From Helicobacteraceae bacterium (GTDB lineage: Bacteria; Campylobacterota; Campylobacteria; Campylobacterales; Sulfurimonadaceae): DNA of 16,829 nucleotides. Shown here piece after piece: positions 7,168 to 14,488 of the stretch (position 1 is the first letter of the stretch; each line of letters begins with the position of its first letter). The stretch covers positions 1 through 16,829 of the forward strand of contig WFMY01000262.1 of assembly GCA_015488855.1 (NCBI GenBank), in the 5' to 3' direction. A program made the translations under genes and the position numbers. The notes beneath the pieces were generated by a model, which ran no database searches, was not told the DNA's origin, and worked only from the letters and a program-made list of their open reading frames with translations.

Positions 7168-8414
7168 GATTCCTCTTTCTTGTCTTTTACTAAAAATCCC
7201 ATGACACTAGAGAGCTTGTCGCTCTTTGCTTCATGAGACACATCTCTCATACTTTTTGTCATATCGTGTAAAAACCTTTTTAAAGTTTGCTCTGCAAGTT
7301 TATGTACCTGATGCTCATATTCTCTAGGGATAAAACCTTTGTTGAGAACTCTTGAGGCTTCTAACTTAGCTACCGTATGTGCTTTTTCGTAGATCTCTTT
7401 GATCAATGGTTCAATGTTAAGAGTATCTAAAAACTCAAAAAAGTCAACAACACTTCGCCCAATAATCCTGTGTGCTTTTTTCGCTTCTAACTCTCTGTCA
7501 GCTTTATTTCCCTCAGCTATAACTTTTAAATCATCTATTACATACAAGTTGATTCTTTCACCTTTATGATAACTAATGTCTCGTGGCAAGGCTAAGTCAA
7601 ACCAATATCTATCAAAAGGGCATGATTCTATAATCTCGTCAGTGATGATTGGATCATTTGCTGAAGTAGCACTAAAGAGAACCTCGCACTCATTAATAGC
7701 ATTTTTTAATTCACTATAAGGCAAAACTTTTGCACCTAACTCCTCTGCCAAGATTTCAGCTTTGTGTAAGGTTCTATTCATGATAAAAACTTCCCCACCA
7801 TCAGCTATCATATTCTTAGCAGTGATCTCACTCATATCACCAACCCCAATAATAAGGATTTTTTTACCCTTTACATCCTCTACAACAGACTTCAGTTTGG
7901 CTACTGCAACACTTGCCATGGAGACAGGTTTTGAAGATATATTTGTTTCGTTACGAACTGTTGCTGCACATCTAAAAGCTTTTTGCGTAGCTCGTGCTAT
8001 CTTTTTGCCAGCGAAATCATGATCGTACGCATATCTAAAAGCATCTTTGAGTTGTCCAGCAATCTGCGTCTCACCTACCACCATAGAGTCTAGCGATGCT
8101 GCTACAGTAAAAAGGTGATGTATCGCACTTGAGTCATCATAGATATCTGCACGACCTTGTAACTCTTCAAGAGAAAGTCCTGCTCTATCTTGCAACATCT
8201 CAAAGATATGTTTTGTAGCTGTTGAGATATTATTACAAGAGCAAAATATCTCCATTCTATTACAAGTAGAGATAAGCATCGTTTCATTAACAGCGCCACT
8301 TTTATTGAGTTTTGTTAAACAACCATTTTTATGTTTATCATCTGGGTATGTTAATTTTTCTCGAATCTCAAGAGATGAATTTTTATGTGAAAAGCTTATA
8401 TTAAGGTAATGCAT
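7164..8414 (-). CDS. hemA: Glutamyl-tRNA reductase
   Basis: First enzyme of the C5 route to 5-aminolevulinate: it reduces glutamyl-tRNA(Glu) with NADPH to glutamate-1-semialdehyde. At 416 residues it is of normal length. The catalytic cysteine is Cys51 in ISTCNRMEIF, a conserved His lies at 100 (AIHHLF), GETQI follows at 114-118, and the NADPH-binding loop is IIGVGDMSE at about 188-196. The C-terminal part is helical and fits the dimerisation domain. The ATG shares one base with the ispB stop (TAATG), and the stop overlaps the proS ATG by four bases, so three genes are translationally coupled. The enzyme of this family is usually feedback-controlled by haem; nothing in the DNA here shows that. 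Confidence 0.97.
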   Translation of the reverse strand: MHYLNISFSHKNSSLEIREKLTYPDDKHKNGCLTKLNKSGAVNETMLISTCNRMEIFCSCNNISTATKHIFEMLQDRAGLSLEELQGRADIYDDSSAIHHLFTVAASLDSMVVGETQIAGQLKDAFRYAYDHDFAGKKIARATQKAFRCAATVRNETNISSKPVSMASVAVAKLKSVVEDVKGKKILIIGVGDMSEITAKNMIADGGEVFIMNRTLHKAEILAEELGAKVLPYSELKNAINECEVLFSATSANDPIITDEIIESCPFDRYWFDLALPRDISYHKGERINLYVIDDLKVIAEGNKADRELEAKKAHRIIGRSVVDFFEFLDTLNIEPLIKEIYEKAHTVAKLEASRVLNKGFIPREYEHQVHKLAEQTLKRFLHDMTKSMRDVSHEAKSDKLSSVMGFLVKDKKEES

Positions 8415-9301
8415 TAGAAAGTTCTCTTTATCATGGTATCTAAAATAGAAACTAAATCTTTATCTTCATTCATTACAGATTTTGCTTCATTGGAAAGTTG
8501 GAGAGCTAGTTCAAATGACCGCTCAATTGTTTTATGTTTTTGCATACTTTTTTGTATCCAAGTAGCGTCTTCACGAGAGAGTGTTTGTGCATGAAGAGAG
8601 ACCAATCTCTCTTTTTCATCTGCTGAGAACTCCTCATAAAGGTAGATATATGGCAAGGTGCATTTGCCCTCAACAAAATCATTTAAAGCAGGTTTGCCCA
8701 GAGTCTTAGCATCTTGTGTTATATCTAAGATATCATCGATGATTTGAAAACTCAAACCTAAGTTTCTTCCATAGGTCGCATAAGAGGATGCATCTTTACC
8801 CGCAAGAAGTGCACTTGCTTTTGCTGCTGCTTCAATAAGCGTTGCAGTTTTAAGATAAAGCATATCAAGATATAGCTTTTCATTAGTATTAAAGTTTTCT
8901 GCCATTTTCACATCAATCATTTCTCCCTTAGAGAGTGCTGTTACCGATGCCGCGATGGTTTTTGCAACCTCTTTATCAAATGAAACTAACTCAGTAAATG
9001 CCTTTGAATAAAGAACATCTCCGAGCATGACAGCTATTTTACTCCCTTGTGTAGCATTCACAGATTCTACACCACGACGAGTCATCGCTTCATCTATCAC
9101 ATCATCATGAAGTAGTGATGCAGCATGGATAAGTTCTACAATAGCTGCCAAAAGTGGGGCATCTTTATGATCAGGAGCGATTTTTAAAATCAATTTTGCA
9201 CGCAACCTTTTGCCACCACTGAGTTTATAAAAAAGCTTTGTAACCTCTTCATAATCACACTCGTTTATAAGTTTTGCTATTTGTGTCTCTACTCTTTGCA
9301 T
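8414..9301 (-). CDS. ispB: Long-chain polyprenyl diphosphate synthase
   Basis: Trans-prenyltransferase of 295 residues that extends farnesyl or geranyl diphosphate with isopentenyl diphosphate to make the quinone side chain. GGKRLR lies at 29-34, the first Asp-rich motif at 66-70 (LLHDDVID) and the second at 189-193 (QIIDDILD). The fifth residue before the first motif is a small Ala61, which by established rules permits a long product, so octaprenyl or a similar chain length is likely rather than C15-C20. SD-like AGAGG lies four bases before ATG 9301. Its placement between the hypothetical gene and hemA matches H. pylori HP0240 as I recall. It should feed the same menaquinone as mqnL in this run. 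Exact chain length is not determined. Confidence 0.93.
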   Translation of the reverse strand: MQRVETQIAKLINECDYEEVTKLFYKLSGGKRLRAKLILKIAPDHKDAPLLAAIVELIHAASLLHDDVIDEAMTRRGVESVNATQGSKIAVMLGDVLYSKAFTELVSFDKEVAKTIAASVTALSKGEMIDVKMAENFNTNEKLYLDMLYLKTATLIEAAAKASALLAGKDASSYATYGRNLGLSFQIIDDILDITQDAKTLGKPALNDFVEGKCTLPYIYLYEEFSADEKERLVSLHAQTLSREDATWIQKSMQKHKTIERSFELALQLSNEAKSVMNEDKDLVSILDTMIKRTF

Positions 9302-9314
9302 CTAACCTCTTTAA

Positions 9315-9725
9315 TTATTTTAAATATTTTAAATTTATTTGGGCTTGACTATCAGATAAAAAAAGGTCAAATATCGCTTCTCTTGTCTCATAGTTAAACT
9401 CTTTAAATTTCACTAACAAATAGGGCGTAACATAATCATCTGCACCTTTTGACTTAAGTTCTTGTTTAAAAAATTGATTTTTATATCTTAAATATAATAC
9501 ATTTTGAAAAACAAACTTATCATAAGAGTGAAATACTACTAAACCATTATTCTTATAAAGTGTCCACCTCATAGTTAAAAGTTTAGAAAATGAACCATAT
9601 TTTACAAGAATTTTCTTTAGTTGGTCTTTTTTTAGCTTGATTGTTTTGACTTCTTTAAAATCCATCGCATCTACTTGGATAAAAAAAATCCCTATAAAGA
9701 AAAAAACTTGTAAAAATAATTTCAA
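9315..9725 (-). CDS. Exported hypothetical protein between ispB and an HP0242-like gene
   Basis: A 136-residue protein of no family I recognise. The N-terminus is a signal peptide: MKLF, then a strongly hydrophobic stretch to about residue 17, with likely cleavage after VDA at residue 20. The mature part of about 116 residues is basic and rich in aromatic residues and Lys, and looks beta-rich; it has no Cys and no membrane segment. The start is TTG with only a weak ribosome site, five bases after the stop of the upstream gene, so translation is probably coupled. The alternative Met21 would remove the signal peptide and is less likely. Its position equals that of HP0241 in H. pylori, as I recall that region; I cannot judge sequence similarity. 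An envelope role is only a guess. Confidence 0.7.
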   Translation of the reverse strand: MKLFLQVFFFIGIFFIQVDAMDFKEVKTIKLKKDQLKKILVKYGSFSKLLTMRWTLYKNNGLVVFHSYDKFVFQNVLYLRYKNQFFKQELKSKGADDYVTPYLLVKFKEFNYETREAIFDLFLSDSQAQINLKYLK

Positions 9726-9730
9726 ATTAT

Positions 9731-10021
9731 CTACTCACTTTTTGAGACAATCTCACCTGTTAACTCTATAGCTAAACTTTTTGTTTTTGTCTCTATATCA
9801 TCCCCACGCAGAGCCTCTAAAGTTTTTACTTTTTCAAAATAGTTTTCACCAAGATGCTCCTCTAGTAGAATCTCCATCACTGCTCTTTGACGCATAAAAT
9901 TCTCAAGGTCAAATCTTACAACATCATTATTTGCTGTAAATATTATATCCATAAGTTTACTTATTGGTGTACCTAAAAAAATATCATCTTCATCTTCAAA
10001 TAATGCACTATATTTACTCAT
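9731..10021 (-). CDS. HP0242-like small helical protein (DUF2018 family)
   Basis: A 96-residue acidic protein without signal or membrane segment. The N-terminal pattern, Y-S-x-L near the start then F-x-G-x-P-x-x-K-x-x-D-I-I-F-x-A (about residues 15-30), matches the H. pylori HP0242 sequence as I remember it, and the rest is predicted helical with heptad-like spacing. HP0242 is known structurally as an intertwined homodimer with an unusual knotted topology and has no established function. The neighbouring ispB, hemA and proS keep the same order as in H. pylori, which supports orthology. ATG has AAGGA eight bases upstream. A possible internal promoter lies in the 47-base spacer before it. Family assignment is from memory of sequence pattern; function is unknown. 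Confidence 0.8.
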   Translation of the reverse strand: MSKYSALFEDEDDIFLGTPISKLMDIIFTANNDVVRFDLENFMRQRAVMEILLEEHLGENYFEKVKTLEALRGDDIETKTKSLAIELTGEIVSKSE

Positions 10022-10047
10022 ATTAAAATTCCTTCAGTTTATTTTGG

Positions 10048-10053
10048 ATTATA
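10048..10053 (-). promoter_or_regulatory. Candidate internal -10 box before the HP0242-like gene
   Basis: TATAAT on the minus strand in the only sizeable spacer (47 bases) inside the 13-gene run, 26 bases upstream of the HP0242-like ATG. It could give the ispB-hemA-proS part its own promoter. The spacer is AT-rich, so a chance match is plausible. Confidence 0.35.
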
Positions 10054-10068
10054 TCTAATATTTGTTAA

Positions 10069-10929
10069 TTATAAGTTGTCTGCTATGATTTGAGTCCCAA
10101 CACCTGCTGATGTAAAAAGTTCTAAAAGCATAGAATGCTCTAGTCTTCCATCGATGATATGTGCCTTTGCCACACCCCCACTTAAAGCTTCAAGACAGGC
10201 GTCCACTTTTGGTACCATACCACCATGGATAGTTCCATCTTCTTTAAGTGCTTCAACTTCCTCTCGTGTTAAAGTAGATAAAAGATTTTTATCTTTATCA
10301 AGAACACCTGGAGTATCTGTTAAAAATATAATTTTATTTGCACCTATCGCCTTAGCTACTTGAGATGCACATAGATCAGCATTGATATTGTATCCTGGAT
10401 GTCCCATCTCAGTACCAGCAGCAATAGGTGCAATAACGGGAACAAAATTTTCAGCTATGAGGTTGGAGACGACACTTGCATCTACCTTAGTAATATTCCC
10501 CGTTAAACCCCATTTTGAAAAATCTTTTGCCTCGGCAGTTATAAAATGAGCATCTTTGCCACTCACTCCTATAGCTTTAGCTCCATGCATATTGAGTAAA
10601 GAGACAATCTCTTTATTTATCTCACCACTGAGTATCATCTCTGCTATGCGCATCACCTCTTTTGTAGTGACTCTTTGACCCTCTATAAATTTTGTTTCAA
10701 TTTTAAGTGCATCTAACATCTCTGTGATTTTTTTACCACCACCATGAACTATGACAGGCTTAATCCCCACGAGGTACATAAGTAAAATATCTTCAGCAAA
10801 TTTTTCTTTAAGTTGTGGTGATGTTTGTGCGCTTCCCCCATACTTGATAACAATAGTCTCTTTATTGAACTCTTTTATAAAGGGTAATGCTTCTAGTAGT
10901 GTTTGTACAGTTTCAATTTTTCTTTGCAC
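10069..10929 (-). CDS. argB: Acetylglutamate kinase
   Basis: Second step of arginine synthesis: ATP-dependent phosphorylation of N-acetylglutamate in the cytoplasm. The 286-residue protein has the amino acid kinase fold with IKYGGSA (Lys29) at the phosphate-binding start, VHGGGKKI at 61-68 for substrate binding, a central GxxxxxNINADLCAS segment, and the C-terminal GGMVPKVDACLEAL lysine motif. The extra N-terminal helix before residue 25 is seen in arginine-sensitive hexameric forms; feedback inhibition is therefore plausible but inferred. The start is GTG 10929, with AGGA five bases upstream, and it overlaps lpxK by 17 bases. argH lies about 9 kb away in the same direction, so arginine genes here are scattered. 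Confidence 0.96.
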   Translation of the reverse strand: MQRKIETVQTLLEALPFIKEFNKETIVIKYGGSAQTSPQLKEKFAEDILLMYLVGIKPVIVHGGGKKITEMLDALKIETKFIEGQRVTTKEVMRIAEMILSGEINKEIVSLLNMHGAKAIGVSGKDAHFITAEAKDFSKWGLTGNITKVDASVVSNLIAENFVPVIAPIAAGTEMGHPGYNINADLCASQVAKAIGANKIIFLTDTPGVLDKDKNLLSTLTREEVEALKEDGTIHGGMVPKVDACLEALSGGVAKAHIIDGRLEHSMLLELFTSAGVGTQIIADNL

Positions 10930-11824
10930 GGTAATCCTCTATGGTTTTATATATGTTTTCATCTACACTTAACTCTAGATCCAATAAAGAGAGTGGCAGA
11001 TTAAACTGCTCTAACTTGACATAGTCTTTGTAAGTAACAAGTGCTGATTCAGAACCATCTTGGTGTAAAATTTTTTGTACTTCCTCTTTTGTGAAGCTAT
11101 GATGATCTGGAAAATAATTTTTAGATACAACTTGAGGCAAAAACTTATCTAGTCTTTGCGGTCTTGCTATCGCTGTTATAAGTGACATTTTATCACATCT
11201 ATCTTTAAGGGTTGATTTACGGGTAAAGTCAACACTCTCACGAACGAGTGTAACCTCTTTAGAGTTCCATGATTTTTCTCGAAAGGCACCAGAGGGAAGA
11301 CATCTATTATTTACAGTTTTTACATCTATAAGAATATCGAGTTTTTTTATATTGTGCTTAGAGTATGCATCATCTAAAAATATTATTTTAGCACCCATCT
11401 CTTTGGCTTTTTCTATTGCAATGGTTCTATCCTCACTGACTATTACCAGTGCATCTTGAAGCTTGCGAGCATATATCATCGCTTCATCTCCGCTCACGCT
11501 TACATCACAAAGTATTTTTTTTGCATCTTTTACAACAACTAAACCTCTTGAAGATCTACCATACCCTCTTAAAATAATAGCTGCGTCTCTATAGTTTTTT
11601 GCAAGAGCAGTAGTCAGTGGTGTTTTACCACTCCCTCCAACACTCAAGTTTCCAATGCTTACAATGTCTACACCAAAATCTTGCTCTTTTTGAACAAGAA
11701 AACGAATATACATAGCAAAACAATAGACCCACGATAAGGGCAATAAAAAAAGTGATAAAAGATTTTGAAGTTGGCTTGGGTTGTAGAGATAACTCTCAAC
11801 CCAAAATATAAGTTTTGTTTTCAA
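10913..11824 (-). CDS. lpxK: Tetraacyldisaccharide 4'-kinase
   Basis: Inner-membrane kinase that phosphorylates the 4' position of the lipid A disaccharide precursor to give lipid IVA. The 303-residue protein has an N-terminal hydrophobic helix at about residues 21-42, a Walker A loop GGSGKT at 63-68, and FPDHH at 238-242 holding the family's conserved His. The Asp pair is Asp151-Asp152. The segment around it reads LDDAYSKH instead of the usual DDGFQH, so the pair and the His remain but the residues between differ. The start is TTG placed directly after the stop of the DegT-fold gene, with AGGG five bases before it. Presence of this gene implies a lipid A outer membrane. Identification is firm. 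Confidence 0.94.
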   Translation of the reverse strand: MKTKLIFWVESYLYNPSQLQNLLSLFLLPLSWVYCFAMYIRFLVQKEQDFGVDIVSIGNLSVGGSGKTPLTTALAKNYRDAAIILRGYGRSSRGLVVVKDAKKILCDVSVSGDEAMIYARKLQDALVIVSEDRTIAIEKAKEMGAKIIFLDDAYSKHNIKKLDILIDVKTVNNRCLPSGAFREKSWNSKEVTLVRESVDFTRKSTLKDRCDKMSLITAIARPQRLDKFLPQVVSKNYFPDHHSFTKEEVQKILHQDGSESALVTYKDYVKLEQFNLPLSLLDLELSVDENIYKTIEDYRAKKN

Positions 11825-12946
11825 TTAGACCCTAGTTTTAGCAACTTTTTTGATTGTTTGTATCACAAAATCAACCTCTGCATCGCTCATACTTGCATAT
11901 ATTGGTAAGGAGAGTACCTGTTGGTATGAACGAAGTGCCGCTCCAAAAGCATTGACCTTTAATCTATATTTTGTTTTATAATAACTAATCAAATGGAGTG
12001 GTATATAATGTAAACCAGTATGAACACCTCTGTTTTTTAACTCCAATGCAAATGAATCACGATTTTTATCTACTTTAATGATAAAAAGAGTGAATGGATC
12101 CTCCTCAGAATTTATAGATGGCATAGTAATATGCTCTGTTGTCTCAAGTCCTTTGAGATATTTTTTTGCGATACTTTGAGTGCGTTCTATGGATTTATCT
12201 TGTTTTTTAACTAAAGCTCTGATATAGGCAGCATCTAATTGACTCAGAGAATAGTCATTACCTATATCTACAATATCATAAATATACTCTAATGCTCCAT
12301 CTCCCTTAACAAGTGCATGGTTATTGAGAAGCCTAGCTCTGTTTATAATCTCGTCATCATCAGTAACTAGCATTCCTCCATTACAAATATTTTCTCTCAT
12401 ATGAGATGAAAAGTTAAAACATGTAATATCAGCACCAGTAGAGCCTATTTTGCTACCATGGTAACTAGCACCTAGAGCATCACAAGCATCTTCTACTATT
12501 TTTACATTATAAAGTTTACCTAGTTTATACACTCTTTGTAAGTCTACACTTGTGCCAGCAATATGTGTAATTATAACAGCTTTTAGTTTTTTTGATTGAT
12601 GCTCTTTGAGATGCTCTTCTAATTTATCCAAATCAATATTATAAAATTTTTCATCTATATCTATAAATACTGGCTCAGCATCAAAATGTCGTACAACCTC
12701 AGGAACATTAGGGTGTGAATTTACAGAACATACTATTCTATCTCCCCTTTTCAAATCAAGTGCAAGCATTGCTAAATGCAGTGCCGAAGTGCCATGGGAG
12801 GTGGCTACACTATATTTTGCACCCACATAGGAACAAAATTCATCTTCTAACTTATGAACTTGATTGAGTTCATCTCCATCGAGCACATCACTCACATTTG
12901 AATGTTCATCTACACCGTTTTCATATCTGTTAAATACTACTTCCAT
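11825..12946 (-). CDS. DegT/DnrJ/EryC1/StrS-fold protein lacking the PLP lysine
   Basis: A 373-residue fold type I protein of the sugar aminotransferase family. Conserved parts are present: SHGTSALHLAM (50-60) for phosphate binding, VEDACDALGASY (151-162) with Asp153 expected to pair with the PLP pyridine nitrogen, and a normal C-terminal domain. The segment that should hold the Schiff-base lysine reads FNFSSHMRENICNGG at 177-191. Aligned without gaps to FSFHPVKxITTGEGG it puts Met183 at the lysine position. In ColD and E1-type dehydrases that position is His, and the EDxCDALG motif here is reminiscent of that group. ATG has AAGGA six bases upstream. The gene sits nine bases after nadE and abuts lpxK, so an envelope sugar role is possible. 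It may be a PLP- or PMP-using dehydrase, or non-catalytic; substrate is unknown. Confidence 0.85.
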   Translation of the reverse strand: MEVVFNRYENGVDEHSNVSDVLDGDELNQVHKLEDEFCSYVGAKYSVATSHGTSALHLAMLALDLKRGDRIVCSVNSHPNVPEVVRHFDAEPVFIDIDEKFYNIDLDKLEEHLKEHQSKKLKAVIITHIAGTSVDLQRVYKLGKLYNVKIVEDACDALGASYHGSKIGSTGADITCFNFSSHMRENICNGGMLVTDDDEIINRARLLNNHALVKGDGALEYIYDIVDIGNDYSLSQLDAAYIRALVKKQDKSIERTQSIAKKYLKGLETTEHITMPSINSEEDPFTLFIIKVDKNRDSFALELKNRGVHTGLHYIPLHLISYYKTKYRLKVNAFGAALRSYQQVLSLPIYASMSDAEVDFVIQTIKKVAKTRV

Positions 12947-12955
12947 TGATTTTCC

Positions 12956-13762
12956 TTATAATCTAATATCTCTTGGATAATTAAAATCATGATTCATCGT
13001 TCTTGAGGTTAGCTTGGCAATAACTGGCATCTTTCTTTTAAAATGATTACGAAAAATTCGTTCTATAATCATCTCTAACATCACTGCATCAACCCCTTTT
13101 TGAATCATTTCCTCTTTTTGCATTCTCTCTTCTACATACATCTTCAAAGCATTATCAAGTTGCGCATAGGTATAGCCTAAATCATCTTCATCGCTTTGCC
13201 CATCCCACAAATCTGCAGAGGGTGGTTTATCAATGATAGACTTACTCACCCCAATATATCGAGCCAACTCAAACACTTCACTCTTGTACAGATCTCCAAT
13301 AGGATTTAATGCACTTGAGAGATCTCCATAGAGCGTCCCATAACCAAGCATAAGTTCACTTTTATTACTCGTACCTAAAACCAAAGCATTTTGTTTTGCT
13401 GAGATATCAAACAATGTTGTCATTCGTAACCTTGCTGAGAAGTTGCCTCGTCGAAGATTATCCATCTCAGGGTTTAGTTGTTCATAGGATTTTAACATTG
13501 GGTCTATAGATACTTCTATGGCTTTTATGTCAAAATCTTTACAAAGTTCATCTGCATCATCAAGAGAACTCTGGGATGAATAATGTGAGGGCATCTTTAC
13601 ACATAACAATCTCTTTTTAAATACCCTCTGTGCCAATACAGCTACCACAGCAGAATCCAAACCACCGCTCAGACCTACCACTACATTTTTTAGACCTGTT
13701 TTATGAACTTCATTTTCTAAAAACTTTTCAAGATACTGTGCTATTTGACCATACTTACTCAA
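12956..13762 (-). CDS. nadE: NH3-dependent NAD+ synthetase
   Basis: Last step of NAD synthesis: ATP-dependent amidation of nicotinate adenine dinucleotide. The 268-residue length and lack of a glutaminase domain indicate the ammonia-using form. The PP-loop is GLSGGLDSAVV at 30-40; GTSNKSELMLGYGTLYGD, a conserved NAD synthetase segment, lies near 130-147; KPPSADLWDGQSDEDDLG follows near 178-195. The start is TTG 13762, supported by a strong AAAGGTG a few bases upstream and by the lack of an ATG that preserves the N-terminal helix. It is the first gene of the long minus-strand run, so its promoter at 13794-13799 may drive many genes downstream. Confidence 0.95.
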   Translation of the reverse strand: MSKYGQIAQYLEKFLENEVHKTGLKNVVVGLSGGLDSAVVAVLAQRVFKKRLLCVKMPSHYSSQSSLDDADELCKDFDIKAIEVSIDPMLKSYEQLNPEMDNLRRGNFSARLRMTTLFDISAKQNALVLGTSNKSELMLGYGTLYGDLSSALNPIGDLYKSEVFELARYIGVSKSIIDKPPSADLWDGQSDEDDLGYTYAQLDNALKMYVEERMQKEEMIQKGVDAVMLEMIIERIFRNHFKRKMPVIAKLTSRTMNHDFNYPRDIRL

Positions 13763-13793
13763 TTTTCACCTTTGATACTCTTTAACAAAATAA

Positions 13794-13799
13794 ATTATA
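13794..13799 (-). promoter_or_regulatory. Candidate -10 box for nadE and the 13-gene run
   Basis: Perfect TATAAT on the minus strand in the 132-base divergent region, 32 bases upstream of the nadE TTG start. The region just upstream is T-rich with no strong -35, as is common in epsilonproteobacteria. It is the best candidate for the main promoter of the operon running down to mqnL. Confidence 0.45.
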
Positions 13800-13861
13800 T
13801 CCAAAGTTAGTAACAAAATTAGATTCATTAAAAGGTTATTTTTTTATTCACATTATTTTGA

Positions 13862-13867
13862 TACAAT
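13862..13867 (+). promoter_or_regulatory. Candidate -10 box for the MBL-fold gene
   Basis: TACAAT 28 bases upstream of ATG 13895, preceded by a T-rich stretch (seven T at about 13831-13840). It faces away from the nadE promoter about 65 bases away. The remainder of the 132-base divergent region shows no clear operator. Confidence 0.4.
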
Positions 13868-13894
13868 TTAAAAAGTCAAAATAACTGAGAAACT

Positions 13895-14488
13895 ATGAAT
13901 ATAAAAGTAAAAGCTATGGGTGAGTATCAAACAAATTGTTATATAGTCACCGTAGAAGGTAAGGACTTCATTATTGATCCTGGTATGGGAGCTACAAAAT
14001 GGGTTTTAGACAATGTTACAAATCCAGTAGCAATATTAAACACACATGGTCATTTTGATCATGTCTGGTCTAACAGTGAACTTCAAACAAAACTAAATAT
14101 TCCTCTTTATACTCCAAAAGAAGATATTATGCTCCTGAGTGAGAACAGTTGGGTAGCAGGACTTCCTCCCTCTGTTGCAGATAGAGAGGTGCAAGCAAAT
14201 GAAATATTTAACTTCGATGGAGTTGAAGTAAAATTTAGACATTTCCCAGGGCATACACCAGGATGTTCTACCATAGAGGTTGGAGATGCCATGTTTAGCG
14301 GTGACTTTATCTTTAAACACTCGATTGGTAGGAGTGATTTTCCATATTCTGATCCACATGAGATGAAAAAATCTTTACAAAGATTTAAAAAACTCGACTA
14401 TGAGAAAAAAGTTTATCCTGGACATGGTGAACCAACAACAATTCAAAATGAAAAACAATATACAGATTATTGGATAGGAAATTTATAA
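13895..14488 (+). CDS. MBL-fold (glyoxalase II-like) metallohydrolase
   Basis: A 197-residue cytoplasmic metallo-beta-lactamase-fold hydrolase without signal peptide. The binuclear metal site is complete: NTHGHFDH (His51, His53, Asp55, His56), PGHTPG (His120), FSGDFIF (Asp137) and YPGHGEPT (His about 176). The FKHSIGRSDFP segment is typical of the short glyoxalase II-like group. It lacks the extra C-terminal substrate domain of true glyoxalase II (about 250 residues), so it may act on a small thioester or other metabolite; the substrate cannot be read from sequence. The stop shares one base with the start of the methyltransferase gene (TAATG), so the two are translationally coupled and may act on related substrates. 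Confidence 0.9.
   Translation: MNIKVKAMGEYQTNCYIVTVEGKDFIIDPGMGATKWVLDNVTNPVAILNTHGHFDHVWSNSELQTKLNIPLYTPKEDIMLLSENSWVAGLPPSVADREVQANEIFNFDGVEVKFRHFPGHTPGCSTIEVGDAMFSGDFIFKHSIGRSDFPYSDPHEMKKSLQRFKKLDYEKKVYPGHGEPTTIQNEKQYTDYWIGNL

Noticed and set aside
11825..12946. The missing PLP lysine as a sequencing error or frameshift
   Set aside because: The frame is open from start to stop, conserved segments on both sides are in frame, and turning Met (ATG) into Lys while keeping neighbours would need a specific substitution; error remains possible but is not indicated.
14093..14359. Minus-strand open frames within the MBL-fold gene
   Set aside because: The plus-strand gene has complete metal-binding motifs; the antisense frames have none.
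14470..14488. Upstream TTG as the start of the methyltransferase
   Set aside because: ATG 14488 forms a TAATG overlap with the upstream stop and has AGGA at a good distance; the TTG lies inside the MBL gene without a ribosome site.
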